Below, one piece after another: positions 53,407 through 62,596 of a DNA stretch of 64,000 nucleotides. Both the position numbers and the translations under genes were made by a program. The notes beneath the pieces are model-generated. The model had not been told where the DNA came from. It searched no databases and was given only the letters and a program-made list of their open reading frames with translations. This DNA comes from an uncultured Bacteroides sp. (lineage in GTDB: Bacteria; Bacteroidota; Bacteroidia; Bacteroidales; Bacteroidaceae), in the NCBI RefSeq assembly GCF_963678425.1, contig NZ_OY782855.1, forward strand, positions 496,001 through 560,000, read 5' to 3'. Positions within the stretch are counted from its first letter, which is position 1. Each line of letters starts with the position of its first letter.

Positions 53407-54199
53407 TTTTTTTGTTTATCTTAAAAACATGGATCAATCGTCCAAACTCATCAAAAGAACGACGGGATGCTATCGAAATTGTAATCATGATGGAAAGCAT
53501 GGAAGCGGTAAAGGTAATAACTACAATCATCATTTGGTATTTTATTGCTACATTTGGACTACTACCTCCAAGAATCTGTCCAATCATAGTTCCCGGAAGA
53601 GCAACCAATCCCATTACTGCCATATTGGCAATGCAGGGACTAAATGCCTTAATAAGTGCTTGTCTGATGAAAGGCGCCTGAGCTTCCTGGCGAGTAGCGC
53701 CATTTCCCAATAAATAGTAATATTGCTGTTGTTCTCGTTGCAGACCACTATAGTATGTATTCAATCCTATTACATTGACAGACAACATATTCCCCATTAA
53801 TATTCCAAATATTGGAATGAAATATTGAGCATTAAAAATATTGTCCAACTCAAGAACCAAACCTAAAAAATAGGTACCAATTAAGACAACTGAAATAAGA
53901 AAACCTATTGATATAGGTATTAAAAGAACTTTCCGTTGTATGCGGGTACGTGCTAATGCAGTTTCTGCTGCGACAAAAACCATGATAAACACCCAAAGGA
54001 AATTTATCAGTGGATGGTTTAAGATAAAAAGATATTTGAGATACACCCCAATAAGAAAGAGTTGTACAAGCATTCTGACAACTGCAATTAAGGTTGACTT
54101 TACCAGTCCGGTTTTAAATTTCCACAGATAAAGTATAGGAATGCCCATCATCAGCAAACCAATAAGCAAATTCCAGTAACTTATATCTATTGTTTCCAT
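53399..54199 (-). CDS. fetB: FetB-type ABC transporter permease (UPF0014)
   Basis: 266 residues with six or seven membrane segments and the UPF0014 signatures RMLVQLFLIGVYLKYLF (about residues 43-59), QYFIPIFGILMGNMLSVNVIGLN and LVALPGTMIGQILGGSSP. E. coli FetAB is linked to iron export and oxidative-stress resistance; the same role here is inferred. Located 5 bp after the ATPase gene. Confidence 0.88.
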   Translation of the reverse strand: METIDISYWNLLIGLLMMGIPILYLWKFKTGLVKSTLIAVVRMLVQLFLIGVYLKYLFILNHPLINFLWVFIMVFVAAETALARTRIQRKVLLIPISIGFLISVVLIGTYFLGLVLELDNIFNAQYFIPIFGILMGNMLSVNVIGLNTYYSGLQREQQQYYYLLGNGATRQEAQAPFIRQALIKAFSPCIANMAVMGLVALPGTMIGQILGGSSPNVAIKYQMMIVVITFTASMLSIMITISIASRRSFDEFGRLIHVFKINKKNG

Positions 54200-54204
54200 T
54201 TGGT

Positions 54205-54825
54205 TTATAAATAAATTATATTATTACAACCCAGCTTAAATGCACGGTCATGTGACACGGAAAGTATGGTTATTCCTTTTTGTGATAACTCTTCAAAAAA
54301 GTTAAGTACTCGTTCTACAGAAACGGTATCCAGAGCGGAAGTAGGCTCATCTATTATTAATATAGGCTTTTCAAGCAGAGCTGCCACAGCTATCATGATT
54401 CGCTGACGTTGCCCTCCTGAAATTTCGCTCACTCTTTTTGCATAAAGTTCCTCTTCCAAATTTAATTTTTTGAAAGTCTCAAAGAGTTTTTTCCTGGAGA
54501 AGTGCACTCCCCTATTCGCTTTCAGACTGAAAGGCAGATGTATCATTTCGCTTACCCATTCGCAGGGAAGTGCCAGTTCCTGGGGAATCCAGGCAATTTT
54601 TTTTCGTATCTGGTCAATGTTTGCTTCACAGAGTAACAAATCATCAACTGTTATGGTTCCGCTTTTTAATGGGACAAACCCCATAATAGCATTTAGCAGG
54701 GATGTCTTTCCACTGCCTGATTCTCCGGAAATGCAAACAATTTCACCTTTTTTTATATGCATACAAAGCCCTGTGAAGAGTTCGGTTTCTCCAAACTTAA
54801 TGCAGGCATCTTCTATCTTGAGCAT
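54205..54825 (-). CDS. fetA: FetA-type ABC transporter ATP-binding protein
   Basis: 206 residues of a single ABC ATPase domain. Walker A is GESGSGKTS (about residues 35-43), the signature SEISGGQRQRI is near 133, Walker B LIIDEPTSALD, and the switch histidine is in LSVSHDR. Length and partner fit FetA. Its start lies 6 bp downstream of the HU-like gene stop, so the transporter may be cotranscribed with that gene. Confidence 0.88.
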   Translation of the reverse strand: MLKIEDACIKFGETELFTGLCMHIKKGEIVCISGESGSGKTSLLNAIMGFVPLKSGTITVDDLLLCEANIDQIRKKIAWIPQELALPCEWVSEMIHLPFSLKANRGVHFSRKKLFETFKKLNLEEELYAKRVSEISGGQRQRIMIAVAALLEKPILIIDEPTSALDTVSVERVLNFFEELSQKGITILSVSHDRAFKLGCNNIIYL

Positions 54826-54831
54826 TTTTAT

Positions 54832-55272
54832 TTATTTTCTCCGAATAGGCTTACGACCTCTTGGCTTTGAAACTTTGGCTTCTTCCTTGGTTTCAACTCT
54901 TTTGAAAGGAACAGAACGGAAACTTTCCAACATGTGCACTTCTGGAAGATAGTTAATCTTACTGAACGATACATCCTTGGAACGAACTTCTTCTGCACTA
55001 TTCACTGTAGGGCCTTTTACGGATGTTGAGAAAGTTCCTAATGAATCTATTTTTACAGTATAACCATCTTGCAGGTTTTTAATTAAGTGTCTGCTGAGAC
55101 CTGCGATTACTGCTACTACATCAGCTTTTGAAACCGTACTTTCGCTGCACATATCATCAATGATGCGGTTAAGTGTTACTGTTCCTTTTGTTACAGCTTT
55201 AGCGTAATAGCGAGGGGCCTCTTCAGGCTTCATGTTATTATTAACTTTAGTAGCCTTAAATTCTATAGCCAT
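54832..55272 (-). CDS. HU-like DNA-binding protein, long form
   Basis: 146 residues, longer than the roughly 90 of HU. The core IEFKATKVNNNMKPEEAPRYYAKAVTKGTVTLNRIIDDMC and DGYTVKIDSLGTFSTSVKG (about residues 73-91) is the Bacteroidetes HU-related histone-like family. The tail is basic and ends PRGRKPIRRK, probably contacting DNA. Upstream, TATCTTTA at 55299-55306 resembles a -7 element. Confidence 0.88.
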   Translation of the reverse strand: MAIEFKATKVNNNMKPEEAPRYYAKAVTKGTVTLNRIIDDMCSESTVSKADVVAVIAGLSRHLIKNLQDGYTVKIDSLGTFSTSVKGPTVNSAEEVRSKDVSFSKINYLPEVHMLESFRSVPFKRVETKEEAKVSKPRGRKPIRRK

Positions 55273-55336
55273 ATCGTTGTTATTTAAATATTATGCCGTA
55301 AAGATATAAATTATACTCGTTAAAACAAATCTTTCC

Positions 55337-55386
55337 TGTACAAAAGATTGTTTTCTTCTGTACAAAGGAATTAATTCCTTTGTACA
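55337..55386. repeat. 22-bp periodic TGTACA palindromic array, copy C
   Basis: TGTACA at 55337, 55359 and 55381, again 22 bp apart. Spacers are AAAGATTGTTTTCTTC and AAGGAATTAATTCCTT, the second a perfect palindrome. It has three units instead of four. It lies between divergent promoters of the HU-like and DUF2148 genes. Confidence 0.85.
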
Positions 55387-55434
55387 AAGAAACAATAACG
55401 AGCCGTTATGTTTTGACAAATGATTCTAATGATT

Positions 55435-55442
55435 TATATTTG
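55435..55442 (+). promoter_or_regulatory. -7 element for DUF2148-aguA-aguB
   Basis: TATATTTG, 29 bp before the ATG at 55472. Confidence 0.5.
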
Positions 55443-55471
55443 TATCCTTAATCAAGATAAAAAAAACAAGA

Positions 55472-56008
55472 ATGATAATAAATGAACGAGATGTTCGCCA
55501 CGAACATATGCTTTATGTGGCAAAACAAATGATGACTGCAGCGCGCACTGCTCCTAAAGGAAAAGGTGTAGATGTGATTGAAACGGCTGTAGTGACTGAA
55601 GGAGATATTAAATTACTTTCTGATGAACTCATCAGACAAAACGGAGAAAACGGAATGATGTTTTTTCTTCGCGATGCAGAGAATATTTTATCTGCAGAAG
55701 CTATCGTTTTAATTGGTACACGTGAGCATTTACAAGGGCTAAACTGCGGGCATTGCGGATTTGCCACTTGTGCTGAGAAACCGAATGATACTCCATGTGC
55801 TCTGAATACTATTGATGTGGGTATTGCTATTGGTTCGGCATGTGCCACTGCGGCAGACCTGCGCGTGGATTCTCGCGTGATGTTCTCGGCTGGACTTGCC
55901 GCTCAAAAACTTAACTGGCTTCCTGATTGTAAAACTGTGATGGCTATTCCAATCAGTTGTTCCAGCAAGAATCCGTTTTTTGATCGTAAACCAAAAGAAA
56001 GAAAATAA
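55472..56008 (+). CDS. DUF2148 ferredoxin-like domain protein
   Basis: 178 residues. The cysteine cluster LNCGHCGFATCAEKPNDTPC (about residues 90-109) could bind an iron-sulfur centre, and the flavin/nitroreductase-like start (EHMLYVAKQMMTAARTAPKGKGVD) fits DUF2148. The role is not known. It precedes aguA by 9 bp, so it is expressed with the agmatine genes, perhaps by chance. Confidence 0.87.
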   Translation: MIINERDVRHEHMLYVAKQMMTAARTAPKGKGVDVIETAVVTEGDIKLLSDELIRQNGENGMMFFLRDAENILSAEAIVLIGTREHLQGLNCGHCGFATCAEKPNDTPCALNTIDVGIAIGSACATAADLRVDSRVMFSAGLAAQKLNWLPDCKTVMAIPISCSSKNPFFDRKPKERK

Positions 56009-56017
56009 TAATATAAG

Positions 56018-57130
56018 ATGGGTATATTAGTTAGTCTCCCTAAAAGTGGAGATGAAAATGATTTTCAGATAGACTGGAGCAATCCTTTTGGGGCACAGGT
56101 AGAAATGCGTGCTCCTTTTCTTCCTTCGGAATGGCATGAACAAAGCGGTATACAACTTACATGGCCGCATGCCGGTACTGATTGGGCTCACATGCTTAAA
56201 GAGGTGCAGGAATGTTTTACTGCCATTGCTCGTGAAATAGCTAAGTCAGAATTATTGTTCATTGTGGCTCCTGATATAGAGGCAGTTAAAACACAGATTT
56301 CCAGCAGGGTAAACATGGAAAATGTTCGTTTCTTTGAATGCGAAACAAATGATACCTGGGCGCGCGATCATGGTGCCATTACCATGATTGACGGCACTAC
56401 CCCTCGCCTGCTCGACTTCTGTTTCAATGGCTGGGGACAGAAATTTGCTTCCGGTCTTGATAATCAGATCACCCGAAAGGCTTATGAAGCTAAATGTTTC
56501 AATGCTGATTATGATAATCGCCTGGATTTTGTACTCGAAGGTGGATCTATAGAAAGTGACGGATTGGGAACTTTGCTCACAACCTCCACTTGTCTGCTGG
56601 CTCCTAACCGAAACGATAAAATGAATAGAGTTGAAATAGAAGAATATTTGCGCTCAGTATTTCATATACAGCAGGTGCTTTGGCTGGATCACGGTTATCT
56701 TGCTGGTGATGATACTGACAGTCATGTAGATACGTTAGCTCGTCTTTGCCCCAATAATACCATCGCTTATGTAAAGTGCACCGATCCTGATGATGAACAT
56801 TTCGAAGAACTGCAGAAAATGGAAGAACAACTTCTAACGTTCCGTACACTGAAAGGAGAACCTTATCGTTTGTTACCCTTGCCAATGGCGGATTGCATTA
56901 AAGACAATACAGAACGTTTACCGGCTACGTATGCGAATTTCTTAATAACCAATAAAACAGTGCTTTATCCTACTTATAATCAACCAAAGAATGATGCAAA
57001 AGCAGCAGAGGTACTAGCTGAAGCTTTTCCAGGAAAAGAAATTGCAGGCATTGACTGCCGTGCATTAATTAAGCAACATGGATCACTCCATTGTGTGACG
57101 ATGCAATATCCAGTGGGTGTGATTAAATAA
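56018..57130 (+). CDS. aguA: agmatine deiminase
   Basis: Turns agmatine into N-carbamoylputrescine. Peptidylarginine-deiminase-like fold with LPSEWHEQSGIQLTWPHAGTDW, NDTWARDHGAIT (about residues 113-124), LEGGSIESDG, DDTDSHVDTLARL and the nucleophilic cysteine at about 359 (HGSLHCVTMQYP). The first 29 residues are not typical of the family; an ATG at 56105 would give the usual start MRAPFLPSEW. The longer reading is listed because it fits tightly behind the previous gene. Operon with aguB. Confidence 0.9.
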   Translation: MGILVSLPKSGDENDFQIDWSNPFGAQVEMRAPFLPSEWHEQSGIQLTWPHAGTDWAHMLKEVQECFTAIAREIAKSELLFIVAPDIEAVKTQISSRVNMENVRFFECETNDTWARDHGAITMIDGTTPRLLDFCFNGWGQKFASGLDNQITRKAYEAKCFNADYDNRLDFVLEGGSIESDGLGTLLTTSTCLLAPNRNDKMNRVEIEEYLRSVFHIQQVLWLDHGYLAGDDTDSHVDTLARLCPNNTIAYVKCTDPDDEHFEELQKMEEQLLTFRTLKGEPYRLLPLPMADCIKDNTERLPATYANFLITNKTVLYPTYNQPKNDAKAAEVLAEAFPGKEIAGIDCRALIKQHGSLHCVTMQYPVGVIK

Positions 57131-57164
57131 TGTCGCAGGTATAACAAATATAAAAACAAACATA

Positions 57165-58055
57165 ATGGATAACAGAACCATCAAAGTGGGATTGGTACAA
57201 CAGGCTAATACAATAAGTTTAAAAGAAAACCTCCAAAAACTGGCAGATAATATAGAAGCTTGTGTTGCTCAGGGTGCACAGCTGGTAGTGCTTCAGGAAT
57301 TGCATAATTCTCTGTATTTTTGTCAGGTGGAAGATACGAATAACTTTGATCTTGCTGAACCTATACCCGGTCCTTCAACCGGATTTTATGGAGAAATAGC
57401 AGCCACTCATGGAATAGTGCTGGTAACTTCCTTATTCGAGAAACGCGCTCCGGGATTATATCATAACACAGCTGTGGTATTTGATACTGACGGTTCCATT
57501 GCCGGAAAGTATCGAAAAATGCATATTCCGGATGATCCCGCGTATTATGAGAAGTTCTATTTCACCCCTGGCGATTTAGGTTTTCAGCCCATTCAAACAT
57601 CTCTTGGAAAACTTGGAGTGTTGGTTTGCTGGGATCAGTGGTATCCTGAAGCAGCACGCTTGATGGCTCTTCGTGGTGCCGAGATATTGATTTATCCTAC
57701 AGCCATTGGTTGGGAAAGTTCAGATACTGAGGATGAGAAAAATCGTCAGCTTAATGCATGGATTATCTCACAAAGGGCGCATGCCGTGGCCAACGGACTT
57801 CCGGTTGTTTCCGTTAATCGTGTGGGACACGAAGAAGATCCTTCCGGACAAACCAATGGTATTCAGTTTTGGGGAAATAGTTTTGTTGCCGGCCCTCAGG
57901 GAGAGTTTCTTGCTCAGGCGGGAAATAAAGAAGCGACGAACATTATCGTTGAAGTTAATTTAACCCGTTCCGAGAATGTCCGCCGCTGGTGGCCTTTCCT
58001 TCGTGACAGAAGAATTGACGAATATGGAGAGATAACAAAACGTTTTATCGATTAG
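57165..58055 (+). CDS. aguB: N-carbamoylputrescine amidohydrolase
   Basis: Nitrilase-superfamily enzyme releasing putrescine, CO2 and ammonia. 296 residues with the triad Glu45 (LQELHNS), Lys118 (KYRKMHIPDDP) and Cys155 (VLVCWDQWYPEAARL). VNRVGHE and FLRDRRIDEYGEI near the end are typical of AguB. Works with AguA; with nspC elsewhere in the window this points to polyamine synthesis through agmatine. Its stop interlocks with that of the LTA-synthase-like gene. Confidence 0.94.
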   Translation: MDNRTIKVGLVQQANTISLKENLQKLADNIEACVAQGAQLVVLQELHNSLYFCQVEDTNNFDLAEPIPGPSTGFYGEIAATHGIVLVTSLFEKRAPGLYHNTAVVFDTDGSIAGKYRKMHIPDDPAYYEKFYFTPGDLGFQPIQTSLGKLGVLVCWDQWYPEAARLMALRGAEILIYPTAIGWESSDTEDEKNRQLNAWIISQRAHAVANGLPVVSVNRVGHEEDPSGQTNGIQFWGNSFVAGPQGEFLAQAGNKEATNIIVEVNLTRSENVRRWWPFLRDRRIDEYGEITKRFID

Positions 58056-59992
58056 TTTCCTTTTGCAGTAAGCCGGTTATTGATCATTCGTTCAACATAT
58101 TGCTGGATAATAGCTTTCAGCTCTTTTTCCATAACAGCCTGTTCGGGAACCTTTCCGAGCAGGTTTTGTTTTAATAACGGGTCATTGACGAAGTTATATA
58201 CCGAAATTGTTTTTTGTCCGTCGAACTGAATCATGTATTTCCCTTTCAAATACTGAAATGTATTATTCACATAACTCACAGCATAACCATCTTTCGGCTT
58301 GGAATGGAACAAATCTCGTCCAAATGACATGAAAGGTTTCTTATATCCAAGGTAACCAAGAACTGAAGGCATAATATCAATCTGTTCTGCTATAGTTTCA
58401 ACCTTTCCTTTCAGGCTGCTTCCGGGGCGGAAGAAAATGATAGGAACTGCAAACTTTCCACATTCAGCTTTGTATTCAGCATGATAAGGCTGATTTACAT
58501 GGTCGGCAGTGATCACAAACAGCGTATTATTAAACCAAGGTTGCTTAGAGGCAGTTTCAAAGAATCGTTTTAAGGAGTAATCAGAATAGCCTATACATTT
58601 GTGGATAGGCATGGTTCCTTCCGGGAATCTACCTTTGCATTTTTCAGGAATAACAAATGGATTATGAGAAGTTGCAGAGAAAAGTGCTGTAACAAAAGGC
58701 TGTCTGAATGAAGTCATCTTTTTTGCATAGAACTGGAAAAACTCTTCATCCCAGATAGCCCATGTTCCATCAAAATCTTTATTATTGTTATACTCTGTCA
58801 TGCCATAATAATCCTGAAATCCACTCATATTAGCGAAGCCTTCAAATCCCATGGAGCCATTAGTTGCTCCATGAAAGAAAGCTGAATAATATCCTTCTTT
58901 CCTAAGTTCACCCGCAATTCCTGAGATAGAGTTTAGTGCATATGGAGTAAGAAAATAGCATTCGTATAGTTTTGGAAGTCCGGAAAGAATGGAAGGCATG
59001 GCATCAATACTTTTCTGTCCGTTGGCAAAAGAATGATTGAACGTTAAGCTATGCTGAATCAGCGAGTCCAGAAAAGGAGTATATCCTTTATATTTTCCTC
59101 CATCTAAATGAGGATTCATTGAACCAACAAATTCTTTGCTGAAGCTTTCCATAATAAGCACCACCACATTAAGCTTTTTAGGCGCTACACTATCATTTGT
59201 CTGTCTGATTGGATTGAATATAACATTTAGTTCTTTATCGGATGAATAGTATTTCGGATTAGTATAATGCTTTGCCCCAATGGTTCGTATAATAGAGAAA
59301 GGGGTATTCAGAACAATATTAGCTTCTGATGGACGGGAAATGTATACGTTTGCATCAGTATTTGTAATAGGACGTGAATGGTATATAACTCCTCCACGCA
59401 TTCCGATAACACAGAAGGTGGCGATTAAAAACAGTAATATAGTCTGAGTTATATAGTACGGACGCAATTTCTGAGGACGCTGCTTTAATCCTGATGTTTT
59501 ATAGAGTTTCCATAATGCAAAGATCAGAAGAACTCCTATTATTGTTAAGTACCAGTTGGCTACCATTCCTTTCTCAATAATAGTGCCAATATTTCCTTCG
59601 TTACTGAATTCTTTGAATGTTGAAGCGGTGGTTCTGTGATCAGTATAGCGGAAATAAACCACATCTATCAAGTTTGCAACAATCGCTATTCCGTTTGTGA
59701 TCACAAACAGCCATTTAACCGATCTTTGATATCTCTCTTTTTCTTTAAAATAAATGGGGGTAGCCATTAAAAGAATATAAAGTATATTCAGATAGACAAT
59801 GGCAGAAATATCGAATACAGCCCCACCCTTGAAAAGAGAAAAAAGTTGTGCATTTGTCAGATTAGGAAAATAGCTGATATTTGCAACTAAAAAAATGATT
59901 CGGCAAATGGTAAAAGCGACTAAAGAAAGCGAGAGATTATATAAAAGAGTCAATGGTGTTTTATATAAATAACGATATTTATTTGTTAACAT
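58052..59992 (-). CDS. LTA-synthase-family membrane sulfatase/phosphatase-fold protein
   Basis: 646 residues. About five N-terminal membrane helices (to roughly residue 210) are followed by an extracytoplasmic alkaline-phosphatase-fold domain: LNVVVLIMESFSKEFVG (metal aspartate/glutamate region, about 274-290), NGQKSIDAMPSILSGLP with the expected nucleophile, WAIWDEEFF and LFVITADHVNQPYHAEYK. Gram-negative relatives transfer phosphoglycerol or phosphoethanolamine to glycans. The substrate is unknown here; Bacteroidales do not make lipoteichoic acid. Confidence 0.87.
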   Translation of the reverse strand: MLTNKYRYLYKTPLTLLYNLSLSLVAFTICRIIFLVANISYFPNLTNAQLFSLFKGGAVFDISAIVYLNILYILLMATPIYFKEKERYQRSVKWLFVITNGIAIVANLIDVVYFRYTDHRTTASTFKEFSNEGNIGTIIEKGMVANWYLTIIGVLLIFALWKLYKTSGLKQRPQKLRPYYITQTILLFLIATFCVIGMRGGVIYHSRPITNTDANVYISRPSEANIVLNTPFSIIRTIGAKHYTNPKYYSSDKELNVIFNPIRQTNDSVAPKKLNVVVLIMESFSKEFVGSMNPHLDGGKYKGYTPFLDSLIQHSLTFNHSFANGQKSIDAMPSILSGLPKLYECYFLTPYALNSISGIAGELRKEGYYSAFFHGATNGSMGFEGFANMSGFQDYYGMTEYNNNKDFDGTWAIWDEEFFQFYAKKMTSFRQPFVTALFSATSHNPFVIPEKCKGRFPEGTMPIHKCIGYSDYSLKRFFETASKQPWFNNTLFVITADHVNQPYHAEYKAECGKFAVPIIFFRPGSSLKGKVETIAEQIDIMPSVLGYLGYKKPFMSFGRDLFHSKPKDGYAVSYVNNTFQYLKGKYMIQFDGQKTISVYNFVNDPLLKQNLLGKVPEQAVMEKELKAIIQQYVERMINNRLTAKGN

Positions 59993-60061
59993 AGGCAGAA
60001 AAAAAAGATAGTAATAGTGAAAACTAGTTCACCATTACTACCTGTATATTAATTAAAATAG

Positions 60062-61819
60062 TTACTCTTTAATATCAATAACTAAATTCAGTTCGTCTAA
60101 TTGTGATTGTTCCAAATAACCAGGAGCATCATTCATTACGTCGCGGCCTGAGTTGTTTTTTGGGAAAGCAATGCAGTCGCGGATAGAATCCAATCCTGCG
60201 AAAAGAGATACCCAACGATCCAGTCCATAGGCCAAACCACCGTGAGGAGGCGCGCCATATTTAAATGCATCCATTAAGAAACCAAACTGCTCTTGTGCTC
60301 TCTCTTCAGTAAATCCTAACAGCTTAAACATTTTGTTCTGCAACTCACTATCGTGAATACGAATAGAACCACCTCCTACTTCTACGCCGTTAATAACCAT
60401 ATCGTAAGCATTTGCTCGAACTTTACCTGGATCAGTGTCAAGGAAAGGAACATCTTCCAGTTTCGGAGAAGTAAATGGATGGTGCATAGCCATAAAACGT
60501 TGGCTTTCTTCGTCCCACTCAAACAGAGGGAAGTCAATAACCCAAAGGCATGCGAAAGTATTTTTGTCTCTTAATCCTAATTGATTACCCATTTCCAGAC
60601 GGAGTTCGCAAAGTTGCTTACGTGTCTTCATTGCATCATCACCCGAAAGGATTAGTATTAAGTCGCCCGGTTTAGCACCAAATGCAGCTTTAAGCTCTTG
60701 CAATGTTTCTTGTGTATAGAATTTATCTACGCTGGATTTTACGTTTCCGTCAGCTTCCACACGAGCATAAACCATTCCCTTCGCTCCAATCTGTGGACGT
60801 TTAACAAATTCTGTGAGACCATCTAACTGTTTACGGGTATAAGAAGCAGCACCTTCGGCACAAATACCGCCTACGTAAGCTGCATCATCAAATACTGAGA
60901 AGCCTTTACCTTTAAGAACATCCATTAATTCTATAAACTTCATTCCAAAGCGGATATCAGGTTTATCACTTCCGTACAACTTCATAGCTTCATGCCATGT
61001 CATGCGTGGAAATGCTTCTTTAATCTCAACGTTACGGATAACTTTGAAAAGGTGTTTCGCCATTCCTTCAAAGATAGAAATAACATCTTCCTGTTCCACG
61101 AAACTCATCTCGCAGTCAATCTGAGTAAATTCCGGCTGACGGTCGGCACGAAGGTCTTCGTCACGGAAACATTTAGCGATTTGGAAATAACGATCAAATC
61201 CTGATACCATCAACAGCTGTTTGAAAAGCTGTGGTGATTGAGGAAGTGCATAAAATTGTCCTGGATTCATACGTGAAGGAACCACGAAGTCGCGTGCTCC
61301 TTCTGGAGTAGAACCAATAAGTATAGGAGTTTCAACTTCTAAGAATCCCAGTTTATCAAGATAGCTGCGTACCTCAATAGTCATCTTATGGCGAAGTTCA
61401 AGGTTTGATCTAACATTGTTACGACGAAGGTCAAGATAGCGATACTTCATGCGAATATCATCACCACCGTCTGAATTATCTTCTATTGTGAAAGGAGGTG
61501 TAGCTGCTGTGTTAAGAATATTAAGTTCCGAAACAATCAGTTCGATATCACCTGTAGGAAGATTTGCATTCTTATTGGAACGCTCGTTTACTTCGCCAGT
61601 AACCTGTATTACAAATTCACGTCCTAGTTTGTTTGCTGCTTCACATAACTCAGCATTAATTGCATCATTAAAGACAAGTTGGGTAATTCCGTAACGATCA
61701 CGAAGGTCAACAAATGTCATTCCGCCCATTTTTCTGGTACGCTGCACCCATCCCGAAAGTGTTACCACTTTTTTTTCGTCGGAGATCCGAAGTTCCCCAC
61801 AAGTATGCGTTCTAAACAT
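60062..61819 (-). CDS. aspS: aspartyl-tRNA synthetase
   Basis: 585 residues, bacterial type. An N-terminal OB anticodon domain (MFRTHTCGELRISDEKKVVTLSGWVQR) is followed by class II motifs: motif 1 near GFLEVETPIL, motif 2 FRDEDLRADRQPEFTQID (about residues 217-234), a GAD insertion, and motif 3 GLAYGLDRWVSL near the end. It is upstream of the LTA-synthase-like gene by about 70 bp and has its own promoter. Confidence 0.96.
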   Translation of the reverse strand: MFRTHTCGELRISDEKKVVTLSGWVQRTRKMGGMTFVDLRDRYGITQLVFNDAINAELCEAANKLGREFVIQVTGEVNERSNKNANLPTGDIELIVSELNILNTAATPPFTIEDNSDGGDDIRMKYRYLDLRRNNVRSNLELRHKMTIEVRSYLDKLGFLEVETPILIGSTPEGARDFVVPSRMNPGQFYALPQSPQLFKQLLMVSGFDRYFQIAKCFRDEDLRADRQPEFTQIDCEMSFVEQEDVISIFEGMAKHLFKVIRNVEIKEAFPRMTWHEAMKLYGSDKPDIRFGMKFIELMDVLKGKGFSVFDDAAYVGGICAEGAASYTRKQLDGLTEFVKRPQIGAKGMVYARVEADGNVKSSVDKFYTQETLQELKAAFGAKPGDLILILSGDDAMKTRKQLCELRLEMGNQLGLRDKNTFACLWVIDFPLFEWDEESQRFMAMHHPFTSPKLEDVPFLDTDPGKVRANAYDMVINGVEVGGGSIRIHDSELQNKMFKLLGFTEERAQEQFGFLMDAFKYGAPPHGGLAYGLDRWVSLFAGLDSIRDCIAFPKNNSGRDVMNDAPGYLEQSQLDELNLVIDIKE

Positions 61820-61859
61820 ATTCTTTTTATTTGATTTTTCTGTTTTTGTATATTGGATG

Positions 61860-61867
61860 CAAAATTA
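61860..61867 (-). promoter_or_regulatory. -7 element for aspS
   Basis: TAATTTTG on the minus strand, 40 bp before the ATG. Confidence 0.5.
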
Positions 61868-61914
61868 TATAAAAATCTTAATTAATCTATGTTTAGCAGG
61901 AATTATCTTAGATA

Positions 61915-61957
61915 TAAAAAAAAAGAAAGGTAGCTACAAAACTGTAACTACCTTTCT
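61915..61957 (-). terminator. terminator of tRNA-Pro
   Basis: Stem AGAAAGGTAG/CTACCTTTCT extended by TAC/GTA (61924-61937 with 61944-61957), then a long T-run on the minus strand. Confidence 0.8.
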
Positions 61958-61961
61958 ATCG

Positions 61962-62036
61962 TCGGGGTAGCGGGATTCGAACCCACGACCCCCTGCTCCC
62001 AAAGCAGGTGCGCTAACCGGACTGCGCTACACCCCG
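61962..62036 (-). tRNA. tRNA-Pro(TGG)
   Basis: The acceptor CGGGGTG pairs with TACCCCG. The anticodon loop is TTTGGGA and the T-loop is TTCGAAT. The C1-G72 pair is typical of bacterial tRNA-Pro. The last 51 bp (61961-62011) are repeated exactly at 62649-62699. Confidence 0.95.
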
Positions 62037-62071
62037 ATAACTTTTGTAAGTGTTTCCTTTCAAAAGCGATG

Positions 62072-62079
62072 CAAAGATA
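62072..62079 (-). promoter_or_regulatory. -7 element for tRNA-Pro
   Basis: TATCTTTG on the minus strand, 36 bp before the tRNA 5' end. Confidence 0.55.
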
Positions 62080-62596
62080 GAGGGTTTATCTGAATAATGC
62101 AAGCTTTTCTAGCATTTATTTTATATTAAGAAATTAACGAAAGCCTCTTTCTACTGATTATCTGGTAATTATCATTGGAAATATTTTTCAAAAAAAATAT
62201 CGCTATCCCTTTTCGACTATAGATTATGGATTTAACAATCCTTGCAGGCAGGCTTTAAATGTCTTCACGCTTTTTGAAAACATCAAGGCTTATTCTTCAA
62301 TACAACTTGAGACTTTCAAAGAAATTATTCGGCATATATATTTCTAATAGCCTTTTTGAAAAAATCATTGGTCAATTATTCAGATTTATTCTCCAATGAT
62401 TTTTATTTATTGGCGAATGGTTTTTATTTATTGGTGAATAAAATAAAATTATTCACCAATCTCTATGGGACTAGATTGTCTTTTTTCTTTTTTCAAGATG
62501 CAGAAATAATGATTTTAAATTATTCCCCAAGAATATGGCTGAGCCAGCTTAAGCTCTAATATTATTTCTGTTTAATTTTAGGAAAGATGGGTATAT
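62080..62596. other. gene-free region with ATTGG/CCAAT inverted repeats
   Basis: No convincing gene; a 67-codon plus-strand ORF (62356-62559) is low-complexity. At 62364-62460 there are repeated ATTGG/CCAAT units: an 8-bp inverted pair ATCATTGG/CCAATGAT, two direct copies of TTTTTATTTATTGG-GAAT 21 bp apart, and a perfect 12-bp inverted repeat ATTGGTGAATAA (62430-62441) with 62449-62460. Confidence 0.5.

Noticed and set aside
62356..62559. 67-codon plus-strand ORF near the island edge
   Set aside because: Low-complexity, aromatic-rich translation produced by the ATTGG repeat region; no family likeness and no promoter seen.
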